Source: Mucilaginibacter rubeus
Lineage (GTDB): Bacteria; Bacteroidota; Bacteroidia; Sphingobacteriales; Sphingobacteriaceae
Assembly (NCBI RefSeq): GCF_014643835.1
Contig: NZ_BMKD01000006.1
Coordinates: 199,883 to 263,882 of the forward strand
Direction of reading: 5' to 3'
Length of the DNA stretch: 64,000 nt
The notes under the pieces are model-generated. The model saw only the letters and a list, made by a program, of their open reading frames with translations. It made no database searches and was not told the origin of the DNA. Numbering within the stretch: the stretch's first letter is position 1; each line of letters starts with the position of its first letter. Position numbers and translations under genes: made by a program. Below are positions 1-8,475 of this stretch, piece by piece.

Positions 1-2511
1 GGTAACCATACCCAATTCCGTTAAGCCCGGGGCCCTCTCGTCGGTTACATCTGTAAAAAAGCCTTTGCCATTATTCTGCAGGAGATAACCCTTGCACGGG
101 TAGCCATATTCACCCGGCTTTAACCGCACTCCAACAAACAGGTCCTGGTCCCCGTCCCCGTCAACATCTGCTGCCGTTACGCAGGAGCTGCTCTCAAACT
201 GAAATGACGGCAGCACCTGTTGCGATTTGCTGAAATTACCCTTCCCATTGATATATAGCCGGTCGATCAGATCCGTCGAGTTAGCCGAGAACTCGTTGCC
301 TCCGCTGCATACATACAGGTCCTGGTCCCCGTCGCCATCCGCGTCGAAAAACAAACAGTCTGTATCTTCACTGGCCTTATCCTGCTCAAACAGCTTTTCG
401 TTGCTCCGTTTAAAACGACCCGCCCGGGTTTGGATATATAATGCGCCTGGCTGGTCCTTGGCCCCGCAGATATAGAAGTCTTCCAAACCGTCGCCGTTGA
501 CATCGCCTTTACCTATCCGCGGGCCATCCGCCGAGTGCATCTGGAAGATCAGCTTTTCCCTGTCAAAATCTATAAAGTCATTCTCCTTGTGCACAAAGTC
601 TATCCCATGGTTATCTGTACTTTGCTCAAATACCGGCTTTGAACCGGCTGCCCCTCGCACTGCTTTCCCGGGCAGTTCTGATTCAACCTCTTTTACCGTG
701 ATCGTCTGGTTCGGTTTTACTCCTTTTAATACTTTCTGCTTACCGCAAGGCCATTTTACCACTATCGAATCGATCTCCTTTATTTTACCTAACCCGAAAT
801 TCAACCGGGTGTCTACGCTCGATTCAAATCCCCGCGACGGAACCTGCTCCTGGTAGTTTAAGGTATGATTATAGTATAACGTTACCTGCGCCCCTACGCC
901 AAAGCGGTTCTTCCCCTCGCCCTGCAATACTACTTTCAAATATTTATTCGCCGGCTCCAGCTTCCTGCTGTTGTTTCGGTAGATAAAGGCCGGCATATTT
1001 ACATTGTTCACCACCAGGTCAAGCGTCCCATCGTTATTTAAATCACCATATGCCGAACCATTCGAAAAACCCGGATCTCCAAGTCCCCATTCGGCTGCCT
1101 TATTGGTAAATGTCAGGTCCCCATTGTTTCGGTAGGCATAGTTAGGCACAGCCTCCGAGGGCATACTATCTATTAGCTTCTTGTAATTTATGCCTTTATT
1201 TGTCCAAACACTTCCCATCACGTTCCGATCGGATAAACGTTGAATATAGTCCTGGTTTGTTAAGTCCTTATAAATACCGTTAGCGATAAAAACATCTTTG
1301 AATCCATCATTGTCAAGGTCAGTGATCAACGCTCCCCAGCTCCAATCGGTTGCATGAACACCCGAAAGCCGGCCTATCTCGCTGAAAGTTCCGTTGCCAT
1401 TGTTCAACTGGAGCGTGTTCCTGGTAAACTGGTGATAATAATCATATCTTAAATCAAGCTGGTATTTATCCCAGTTTTCAAAAGTGGTATTTGTTTTAAG
1501 CCTTGATTCTGATGCCGGAAGCATATCCGTCACAAAAATATCAGGATGTGCATCGTTGTTGATGTCGGCCAGGTCGGCCCCCATCGATGCATTACTAATA
1601 CTTTTCATCTGATCCTCAAGCGATTCTTTAAACATACCGTTGTGATTATTAATATATAGGTAATCACGTTCAAAAAAATCATTGGAAACATAGATGTCGT
1701 CCCAGCCATCCCCATTTACATCTCCCACACTTACCCCCAAACCAAAACCAATTACACTACCATAAATACCGGCCTGTTCACTCACATCGGTAAAATGGCC
1801 GCCATCATTCCTGAATAATTTTTGCCCTCCCAATAAATCTCTTTTATTCCGTTCATTGTTCTGAATATTAAAGCTACCGATTGCCTTAAAAGAATTGCTT
1901 AACATAAAGAGATCCAGGTCTCCGTCATGATCATAATCAAAGAAAACAGCGTGGGTTGAGTATCCATTTACGCCAATTCCATATTCCTTTGCCCGTTCGG
2001 TAAAGGTGAGATTACCGTTGTTGATGTATAATTCATTCTGCTTATGATCGCCTTTAACATCGCCACTATTGCAAACATAAATATCCAACAACCCATCACC
2101 ATTAACATCGGCCATAGTAACACCGGTAGACCATCTGCCGAGCTTGGTAATTCCGGCTTTCCCGGTTATGTCTTCAAACTGAAAATTGCCTTTGTTTAAA
2201 TATAGATGACTGGGCACCATGTTGCCCACCAAAAAAATATCCGGCAATCCGTCATTATTGATATCTCCTATTGCTACACCGCCACCGTTATAAAAATTAC
2301 GATAAGTAAAAATATTGAAATTAGCATCATACGATAATTGGTTAACAAAATCGATATGCGTTTCATTGGAATTTAAAAGTTCAAAAAGCTTATTGCCACC
2401 TCCGCTTTGCTTTTTCTGGCAACTGGTTAAAGCCAACAAAAAGAACACAAAACAGTACCTGATGCTAAAAACATCATGAATAGTTTTTTCTGTCAAAAAA
2501 GTAAAATTCAC
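1..2511 (-). CDS. FG-GAP/VCBS and ASPIC/UnbV repeat lipoprotein, 3' end cut by window edge
   Basis: The frame is open from 2511 down to base 1, so the C-terminus is missing; 837 codons are visible. The likely start is the GTG at 2511, one base after the stop of the upstream gene and preceded by AAGG. An early hydrophobic stretch ends in a lipobox (ALTSC), predicting a surface or periplasmic lipoprotein. Repeated GDINNDGLPD / DVNGDGLLDIY calcium-binding-type FG-GAP motifs follow, then an ASPIC/UnbV segment (LNFGLGKIKEIDSIVVKWP), then a second FG-GAP block. It is a paralogue of the gene at 3094-6600, and its last 1.18 kb visible here is nearly identical to that gene. As last gene after susCD it may help bind or process the imported glycan; no catalytic residue is apparent. 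Family assignment is firm, function unknown. Confidence 0.85.
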   Translation of the reverse strand, partial: MNFTFLTEKTIHDVFSIRYCFVFFLLALTSCQKKQSGGGNKLFELLNSNETHIDFVNQLSYDANFNIFTYRNFYNGGGVAIGDINNDGLPDIFLVGNMVPSHLYLNKGNFQFEDITGKAGITKLGRWSTGVTMADVNGDGLLDIYVCNSGDVKGDHKQNELYINNGNLTFTERAKEYGIGVNGYSTHAVFFDYDHDGDLDLFMLSNSFKAIGSFNIQNNERNKRDLLGGQKLFRNDGGHFTDVSEQAGIYGSVIGFGLGVSVGDVNGDGWDDIYVSNDFFERDYLYINNHNGMFKESLEDQMKSISNASMGADLADINNDAHPDIFVTDMLPASESRLKTNTTFENWDKYQLDLRYDYYHQFTRNTLQLNNGNGTFSEIGRLSGVHATDWSWGALITDLDNDGFKDVFIANGIYKDLTNQDYIQRLSDRNVMGSVWTNKGINYKKLIDSMPSEAVPNYAYRNNGDLTFTNKAAEWGLGDPGFSNGSAYGDLNNDGTLDLVVNNVNMPAFIYRNNSRKLEPANKYLKVVLQGEGKNRFGVGAQVTLYYNHTLNYQEQVPSRGFESSVDTRLNFGLGKIKEIDSIVVKWPCGKQKVLKGVKPNQTITVKEVESELPGKAVRGAAGSKPVFEQSTDNHGIDFVHKENDFIDFDREKLIFQMHSADGPRIGKGDVNGDGLEDFYICGAKDQPGALYIQTRAGRFKRSNEKLFEQDKASEDTDCLFFDADGDGDQDLYVCSGGNEFSANSTDLIDRLYINGKGNFSKSQQVLPSFQFESSSCVTAADVDGDGDQDLFVGVRLKPGEYGYPCKGYLLQNNGKGFFTDVTDERAPGLTELGMVT
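2..1182. repeat. 1.18-kb near-identical segment, copy 1 (partner 3941-5124)
   Basis: Direct repeat shared by the two FG-GAP lipoprotein genes. By eye I count about 14 substitutions and one in-frame 3-base difference near 248 over 1.18 kb. Outside the segment, upstream of 1182, the two genes diverge sharply. Copy 1 may continue left of the window. Confidence 0.9.
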
Positions 2512-2512
2512 C

Positions 2513-3079
2513 TTATTTTTTTTCATCTGTCAGTAAATCAGTGTAATCTACTTTTACATGGGCGTCATCATATTTCCCGATGATAATTCTGCGGTTACCA
2601 TCTACCTGCACAAAAATCGTCCCTTTAGCCGGGTCCGTTATACGGATAAAGTCCTTTTCCTTATACCATTTTTTCAGCATATTTAATACATCCAACTGCA
2701 GGCTATCAGCAAACATTTGTTTATTCCAAGGAGCGAAAGCATCGTAACTAAAACTCACTCTCATTTTGCTAATCTTACCTTGCCGAAAATCAGGGTAGAA
2801 ATTCATGGAAGCCGGATATTTCAATTCCTTATTTAGTTTGTATAAAACTGTTGTATTGCCGGGGCCTGCAAAAAAGATCCCTTTTTTATTCATTTCCCAA
2901 CAGTGGGTATAAAACTCTTTTGAGGTCATCCCTAATTTTATTCCCTGAAACAGGCTATCTCTTCTCACCCCCCGCGAAAGTTCACTCGCTACTACGTTTT
3001 CATACTTTCTGTCGTCTGAATTACAAGAAAATACAGAAATGAGGCATAAAACAACCAGGATCCCTTTAAAATATCTCAT
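2513..3079 (-). CDS. small lipoprotein of unknown function
   Basis: 188 residues starting with ATG at 3079. The N-terminus (MRYFKGILVVLCLISVFSC) is a lipoprotein signal with the lipidated cysteine at residue 19, so the mature protein is probably anchored in a membrane facing the periplasm or cell surface. I recognise no domain in the mature part, which is mixed alpha/beta in character with many basic and aromatic residues. It lies between two paralogous FG-GAP lipoprotein genes, 14 bases after the upstream one and one base before the GTG of the next, so it is almost certainly cotranscribed with the SusCD locus. Function is not inferable beyond that context. Confidence 0.75.
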   Translation of the reverse strand: MRYFKGILVVLCLISVFSCNSDDRKYENVVASELSRGVRRDSLFQGIKLGMTSKEFYTHCWEMNKKGIFFAGPGNTTVLYKLNKELKYPASMNFYPDFRQGKISKMRVSFSYDAFAPWNKQMFADSLQLDVLNMLKKWYKEKDFIRITDPAKGTIFVQVDGNRRIIIGKYDDAHVKVDYTDLLTDEKK

Positions 3080-3093
3080 AGTTAACCACCATC

Positions 3094-6000
3094 TTATTTA
3101 AAACTCAACACCTCTGTTTTATCATTATTTTTAGCTACAATCAGCAGCTTGTTGTTTCCGGCTTTAATCTCTTTTATATCACGTACGGCCCCTTTTATTA
3201 CGATGCCGCTTACCTGAGGTTTAACTGCCGTAAAGCCACCTTTCCCGTCTCCTTTAAGCAGCAGTCCATAGCTGGCATCGTAGATCCCTGCTTCCGGTTT
3301 TGACTGGTAAAAGTTGCCTCCCAGCACAATGTCCTTTTTCCCATCCCCGTCATAGTCTTTCACCACCAGCCCAAAAACCGTCGAAAACTGCGCCTCCACC
3401 GGCAATGGCTTCATCAGGAACTTGCCATTCCGCTTATTCAGCAGCACACTGCTCCGCATTTCGCAGGCATCCAGCTTAACCATCTTTTGTAACAGGTCCC
3501 TGCCAAATATATCTTCCATCGTTTGTTCCTTATACTGGGCGTACCGCAGGTATTTCTTCTTCAGATAAGGAAGTTCGCCTACCAGGTCATGCCTCAGTGC
3601 CATCGGGTATTGTTTGTCGCCGTTATAGGTGCATACTATATCTTCTATGCTGCCCGTGCCGCTAAAGTCCCCAACATACATGCTTACCGGCTTCGCTCTG
3701 GTTGCCTTAAACCTGGAGTTTAGCCCGTGATTGCCGGCTACTATATCCGGGTAACCATCGCCGTCTATGTCCGCAATCTCCAGGCGGTTCCACCACCCAT
3801 TACTCCACTCCAGACCCGCTTCGCGCGTTACTTCCTTTAAACGCCCCCCTTCATTATGGAATATCCGGATCGGCATATACTCCCCGCAGGTTACCAGGTC
3901 TGGTTTTCCGTCGCGGTCATAATCAAACCATTTGGCATCCGTAACCATACCCAATTCCGTTAAGCCCGGGGCCCTCTCCTCGGTTACATCTGTAAAAAAG
4001 CCTTTGCCATTATTCTGCAGGAGATAACCCTTGCACGGGTAGCCATATTCACCCGGCTTTAACCGCACTCCAACAAACAGGTCCTGGTCCCCGTCCCCGT
4101 CAACATCTGCTGCCGTTACGCAGGAGCTGCTCTCAAACTGAAATGACGGCAGCACCTGTTGCGATTTGCTGAAATTACCCTTCCCATCATTGATATATAG
4201 CCGGTCGATCAGATCCGTCGAGTTAGCCGAGAACTCGTTGCCTCCGCTGCATACATACAGGTCCTGGTCCCCGTCGCCATCCGCGTCGAAAAACAAACAG
4301 TCCGTATCTTCACTGGCCTTATCCTGCTCAAACAGCTTTTCGTTGCTCCGTTTAAAACGACCCGCCCGGGTTTGGATATATAATGCGCCTGGCTGGTCCT
4401 TGGCCCCGCAGATATAGAAGTCTTCCAAACCGTCGCCGTTGACATCGCCTTTACCTATCCGCGGGCCATCCGCCGAGTGCATCTGGAAGATCAGCTTTTC
4501 CCTGTCAAAATCTATAAAGTCATTTTCCTTGTGCACAAAGTCTATCCCATGGTTATCTGTACTTTGCTCAAATACCGGCTTTGAACCGGCTGCCCCTCGC
4601 ACTGCTTTCCCGGGCAGTTCTGATTCAACCTCCTTTACCGTGATCGTCTGGTTCGGTTTTACTCCTTTTAATACTTTCTGCTTACCACAAGGCCATTTTA
4701 CCACTATCGAATCGATCTCCTTTATTTTACCTAACCCGAAATTCAAACGGGTGTCTACGCTCGATTCAAATCCCCGCGACGGAACCTGCTCCTGGTAGTT
4801 TAAGGTATGATTATAGTATAACGTTACCTGTGCCCCTACGCCAAACCGGTTCCTCCCCTCGCCCTGCAATACTACTTTCAAATATTTATTCGCCGGCTCC
4901 AGCTTCCTGCTGTTGTTTCGGTAGATAAAGGCCGGCATATTTACATTGTTCACCACCAGGTCAAGCGCCCCATCGTTATTTAAATCACCATACGCCGAAC
5001 CATTCGAAAAACCCGGATCACCAAGTCCCCATTCGACTGCCTTATTGGTAAATGTCAGGTCCCCATTGTTTCGGTAGGCATAGTTAGGCACAGCCTCCGA
5101 GGGCATACTATCTATTAGCTTCTTAATTACTTCCTTCTCACTACCCATCATTTTTCTTACTTGTATCGGGTTAGCCATAAATTGGATATAATCCTGATCG
5201 GTTAGGTCTTTATAAATACCGTTGCTAACGAAAATGTCTTTAAACCCATCATTATCCATATCCGAGATCAGCGCGCCCCAACTCCAGTCGGTTGCATGAA
5301 CTCCCGAAAGCCGGCCTATCTCGCTGAAGTTTATCTTATTTTCGGCTAAGTTTTTATTCATAACCGGGCCCTGGTTCAGCTGCAAAACATTGCGAAGGAA
5401 TTGCTGATAATATCCATTTTGGAGGTCGGACTGATACTTATCCCAGTTTTCAAAAGCTGTTTTTGTTTTTAACCTTGATTCCGGTTCAGGAAGCATATCA
5501 GTCACATAAATATCAGGATAGCCGTCATTATTGATGTCGGCTATGTCAGCTCCCATTGAGTTTTGGCTCAATTCCCTAATTGCGTCGGTAAGGCACTCTT
5601 TAAAGGTGCCGTCGCGATTATTAATGTAGAGGTAATCACGTTCAAAAAAATCGTTGGAAACATAGATATCGTCCCAGCCATCCCCGTTTACATCAGAAAT
5701 AGTTACACCTAATCCAAAACCAATTTTGCTACTGTATATTCCTGCTTGTTGGGTCACGTCTGTAAAATGACCACCGTCGTTACGATACAGTTTATTCCCA
5801 CCCAGGGGATCAGGAATATTGCGCTGATCTTTGATCAAATCATAGTTCCCTACCGAACGAAACGAATTATTAAGAAGGTAGCAATCCAGGTCTCCGTCGT
5901 GATCGTAATCAAAGAAAACAGCATGAGTACACAAGCCTTTATTATTTAACCCATATTCGGCCGCTTTTTCGGTAAACGTGAGGTTACCATTATTAATGAA

Positions 6001-6600
6001 TAACTGATTACTTCTGTTTTTCCCGGAAAAATCGCCCGACTTACATATATAAATATCCAACAGCCCATCGCCGTTAATATCCGCAAAGGTAACGCCCGTT
6101 GACCATACACCTGCCGAAGAGAGCCCAGCCTTATCGGTTATGTCTTCGAACTGAAAGTTGCCTTTGTTTAAATAGAGTCTGTTTGATTTTTGATTTCCGC
6201 AAAGGAAAACATCCGGCAAGCCGTCATTATTAATATCTCCAATACCAACACCGCCACCGTTATAAAAATTACGGTAGGTATAAACATTCAATTGTTCGGT
6301 ATATTTAACATCATTGGCAAAAGTTATTCCCGTGGATGATGAAGGAAGCAGTGAAAAAAGTTTGTTGCCTTCGTCTTTTTTAGGTTCGATGGGATTGCAG
6401 CCCATCAAAAATAAAAATGCAAAAAAAGGTACCTGCCGAATATAGCTGGCCTCTGTGCATGAAGCATATATCTTTGCCGCCATAACGGAACGCCAAAAGG
6501 CTGTGAAAAATAAAATGACCTTTGGGGAGCTACGTTTTATTGGAGAATAAACCAATAATACAATTGGCTCAGGAATAATATTAAGTACCCGTTTAATCAT
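3094..6600 (-). CDS. FG-GAP/VCBS and ASPIC/UnbV repeat lipoprotein
   Basis: 1168 codons from the ATG at 6600. A more natural start is the ATG at 6483, which puts the lipobox (FLMGC, Cys68 in the long numbering) at a usual distance from the N-terminus. The first block of FG-GAP/VCBS repeats (GIGDINNDGLPDVF, ADINGDGLLDIY, DYDHDGDLDCY and others) spans roughly residues 110-560. An ASPIC/UnbV segment lies around 570-650 and a second FG-GAP block around 700-1150. Such repeats form beta-propellers with Asp-rich calcium loops, as in CRTAC1-like proteins. It is downstream of susD, separated by about 240 bases, and upstream of a small lipoprotein and a second paralogue. Binding of a carbohydrate or protein partner at the surface is plausible; an enzymatic role is not shown. 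Confidence 0.88.
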   Translation of the reverse strand: MIKRVLNIIPEPIVLLVYSPIKRSSPKVILFFTAFWRSVMAAKIYASCTEASYIRQVPFFAFLFLMGCNPIEPKKDEGNKLFSLLPSSSTGITFANDVKYTEQLNVYTYRNFYNGGGVGIGDINNDGLPDVFLCGNQKSNRLYLNKGNFQFEDITDKAGLSSAGVWSTGVTFADINGDGLLDIYICKSGDFSGKNRSNQLFINNGNLTFTEKAAEYGLNNKGLCTHAVFFDYDHDGDLDCYLLNNSFRSVGNYDLIKDQRNIPDPLGGNKLYRNDGGHFTDVTQQAGIYSSKIGFGLGVTISDVNGDGWDDIYVSNDFFERDYLYINNRDGTFKECLTDAIRELSQNSMGADIADINNDGYPDIYVTDMLPEPESRLKTKTAFENWDKYQSDLQNGYYQQFLRNVLQLNQGPVMNKNLAENKINFSEIGRLSGVHATDWSWGALISDMDNDGFKDIFVSNGIYKDLTDQDYIQFMANPIQVRKMMGSEKEVIKKLIDSMPSEAVPNYAYRNNGDLTFTNKAVEWGLGDPGFSNGSAYGDLNNDGALDLVVNNVNMPAFIYRNNSRKLEPANKYLKVVLQGEGRNRFGVGAQVTLYYNHTLNYQEQVPSRGFESSVDTRLNFGLGKIKEIDSIVVKWPCGKQKVLKGVKPNQTITVKEVESELPGKAVRGAAGSKPVFEQSTDNHGIDFVHKENDFIDFDREKLIFQMHSADGPRIGKGDVNGDGLEDFYICGAKDQPGALYIQTRAGRFKRSNEKLFEQDKASEDTDCLFFDADGDGDQDLYVCSGGNEFSANSTDLIDRLYINDGKGNFSKSQQVLPSFQFESSSCVTAADVDGDGDQDLFVGVRLKPGEYGYPCKGYLLQNNGKGFFTDVTEERAPGLTELGMVTDAKWFDYDRDGKPDLVTCGEYMPIRIFHNEGGRLKEVTREAGLEWSNGWWNRLEIADIDGDGYPDIVAGNHGLNSRFKATRAKPVSMYVGDFSGTGSIEDIVCTYNGDKQYPMALRHDLVGELPYLKKKYLRYAQYKEQTMEDIFGRDLLQKMVKLDACEMRSSVLLNKRNGKFLMKPLPVEAQFSTVFGLVVKDYDGDGKKDIVLGGNFYQSKPEAGIYDASYGLLLKGDGKGGFTAVKPQVSGIVIKGAVRDIKEIKAGNNKLLIVAKNNDKTEVLSFK
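3941..5124. repeat. 1.18-kb near-identical segment, copy 2 (partner 2-1182)
   Basis: Second copy of the repeat inside the FG-GAP lipoprotein gene, covering the ASPIC/UnbV region and the start of the second propeller block. Identity to copy 1 stops abruptly at TATTAGCTTCTT (ending 5124 here, 1182 there). Beyond it the two genes are clearly related at protein level but heavily substituted at DNA level. Confidence 0.9.
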
Positions 6601-6840
6601 TCACTTTATATAAAATAAGTTCCTTTTAACCTTGTTCAAATATTGTAGCCGTCGCAATTTCTAAACCTGATGGGTTGACAACAACTCAATCAAAACAGCA
6701 AAGCACAATCAACTAATAATCAAACATTTAAATCAACATTCAGGTCAATTAGGTAAACCCGTGGTATTTAATGAGGAAAGCAAGTAATAAATCACTTGCT
6801 TTCCTTAAAAGAGCACCTTTGCCAAACTCAAAGCATTTTA

Positions 6841-8442
6841 TCAATACCCGGGGTTTTGTTTCAGGTTTGGATTTGCATTAATTTGAGGTTCGGGTACCGG
6901 AAAAATATTAACGTGAGCATCCGGATCGGCCGGGTGGAAACGGTACGCGTCATTATAAACACCAAAACGGATCATATCCTGCCTTCTGTAGCTTTCTGCG
7001 AACATTTCCCGGCCGCGCTCTGCTAAAAATATTAAAGGAGTTAAACTGGTGAATGGTGCAACCCCTCCATGTACTGTTCGGATTTGATTAACCAAGGCAA
7101 GCGTAACCGGGTCGTTCCAATTGCCACTTTTTCTGGCTAATAATTCGGCCTTCATCAGCAAAATATCGGCGTATCTATAAATTGCCAAATCATTATCCAA
7201 ACTTGACTGCATACCTTTATAAAATTGCCATTTACCAATACGAGCACCCGCCTGTCTCCAGGCATTAGGCTGCAGTTCGTTAATGTAAGGGGTAAAGGTA
7301 ATAGGCGGACCATTAGGATCCGTCACATCTGCACCGCCGTCCGTTAAGGGGGTTACCCCATCAGCCTGGTATTGAGGTCCCACAAGGAAATTATTCAGCA
7401 TCCGTTTGTCGAGTGTGCCGGTAGTAGGTGTACCTTTGGGGTCAAGGCCTACAACAGTTCCCTGCGGGCCGGGGTTTTGCGCCGGGTCAATATAGGATTG
7501 GTAAAATTCCTGTACCGAGGCAAATCCATTCCATGGCTGGTTATTCATTTGATAAGTATTCTGGCTTTGCAAGTGCAAAGTCTCCATATTCATATTAAAG
7601 CCGCCCGCTTTAACCCCATCAAACGGTATCGCCCAAATAGACTCGGTTGAACCCGTATTATTCCTTGAAAAATTGTCGGCGTAATTATTCATCAGCGTAT
7701 ACTTACCGGAATTAATAATTACATCACATGCAGCTAATGCTTTGTCATATTGTGGGGTTCCGGTATAAGTTTGAGCATTTAAATATAACTTGGCCAAAGT
7801 TGCTTCAGCAACATAATAAGTAACGCGGCCGTAGTATGGGCCATCGCCTGTGCCTATTTTGGGTAGTTTTTCAATATTTGCCAGTAATTCTGATTCAATA
7901 AAAGCGTAAACCTCGGCCCGGCTTTTGGTTGCAGGGGGTTTGGTATCCGAAAAATCAGTGGTGATAGGCACGTTGCCAAACAAATCAAGCAGCCAGTAGT
8001 AGTAAATGGCCCTTAAACATTTTAATTCTGCTACATAAGTAGCAGCAGTTGGTGATTTACTTACAGCCAGGGCGGCTAAAATTTTGTTACAAGTGGTAAC
8101 CCCGCCGAAACCAAGGCTCCAGCCATTAGCTGGTTGCGAATCGGTGCTGTTGGTTTTATGTGTTTTTAAACGTACCCAGTGCCCACCGTCACCCCAGTCA
8201 GCGCCCCGTGTTGGTACAACAACCTCGTCGGTAGTAACCTCATTTAAGTTAAAGAAAGCACCGTTATAACCATAAATAGAAGAATATGCAGCGCCCACGG
8301 CGGCCGCCAGTTGCTTGTCTGTTTTATAAAAACTATCCTCAGTTACCTGATCGTAGAGCAATGCTTTTTCATCCAGCTTTGTACATGAAGCCGCAGCAAG
8401 AAACACCAGCAACGAATATCTTGTTAATGATTTATGTTTCAT
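6841..8442 (-). CDS. susD: SusD/RagB-family outer-membrane glycan-binding lipoprotein
   Basis: 533 residues. The signal peptide ends in a lipobox (FLAAASC, lipidated Cys20), followed by the typical SusD opening with a TEDSFYKTDKQLAAAVGAAYSS helix. TPR-like helices follow, including LKCLRAIYYYWLLDLFGNVP and the FIESELLANIEKLP segment. The C-terminal half carries the RYADILLMKAELLAR motif and the ERGREMFAESYRRQDMIRFG signature of RagB/SusD. SusD proteins lie on the cell surface and act as the lid of the SusC channel, capturing oligosaccharides. The gene begins 33 bases after susC, the invariant order of these pairs. The substrate cannot be read from sequence. Confidence 0.95.
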   Translation of the reverse strand: MKHKSLTRYSLLVFLAAASCTKLDEKALLYDQVTEDSFYKTDKQLAAAVGAAYSSIYGYNGAFFNLNEVTTDEVVVPTRGADWGDGGHWVRLKTHKTNSTDSQPANGWSLGFGGVTTCNKILAALAVSKSPTAATYVAELKCLRAIYYYWLLDLFGNVPITTDFSDTKPPATKSRAEVYAFIESELLANIEKLPKIGTGDGPYYGRVTYYVAEATLAKLYLNAQTYTGTPQYDKALAACDVIINSGKYTLMNNYADNFSRNNTGSTESIWAIPFDGVKAGGFNMNMETLHLQSQNTYQMNNQPWNGFASVQEFYQSYIDPAQNPGPQGTVVGLDPKGTPTTGTLDKRMLNNFLVGPQYQADGVTPLTDGGADVTDPNGPPITFTPYINELQPNAWRQAGARIGKWQFYKGMQSSLDNDLAIYRYADILLMKAELLARKSGNWNDPVTLALVNQIRTVHGGVAPFTSLTPLIFLAERGREMFAESYRRQDMIRFGVYNDAYRFHPADPDAHVNIFPVPEPQINANPNLKQNPGY

Positions 8443-8475
8443 AATTTGTATATATTAAACTTTGAAATACCTTAA

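Noticed and set aside
227-856. Plus-strand open frames opposite the FG-GAP gene (also repeated at 4166-4798)
   Set aside because: They mirror the regular codon pattern of the repeat protein on the minus strand. Their duplication follows from the duplicated DNA segment.
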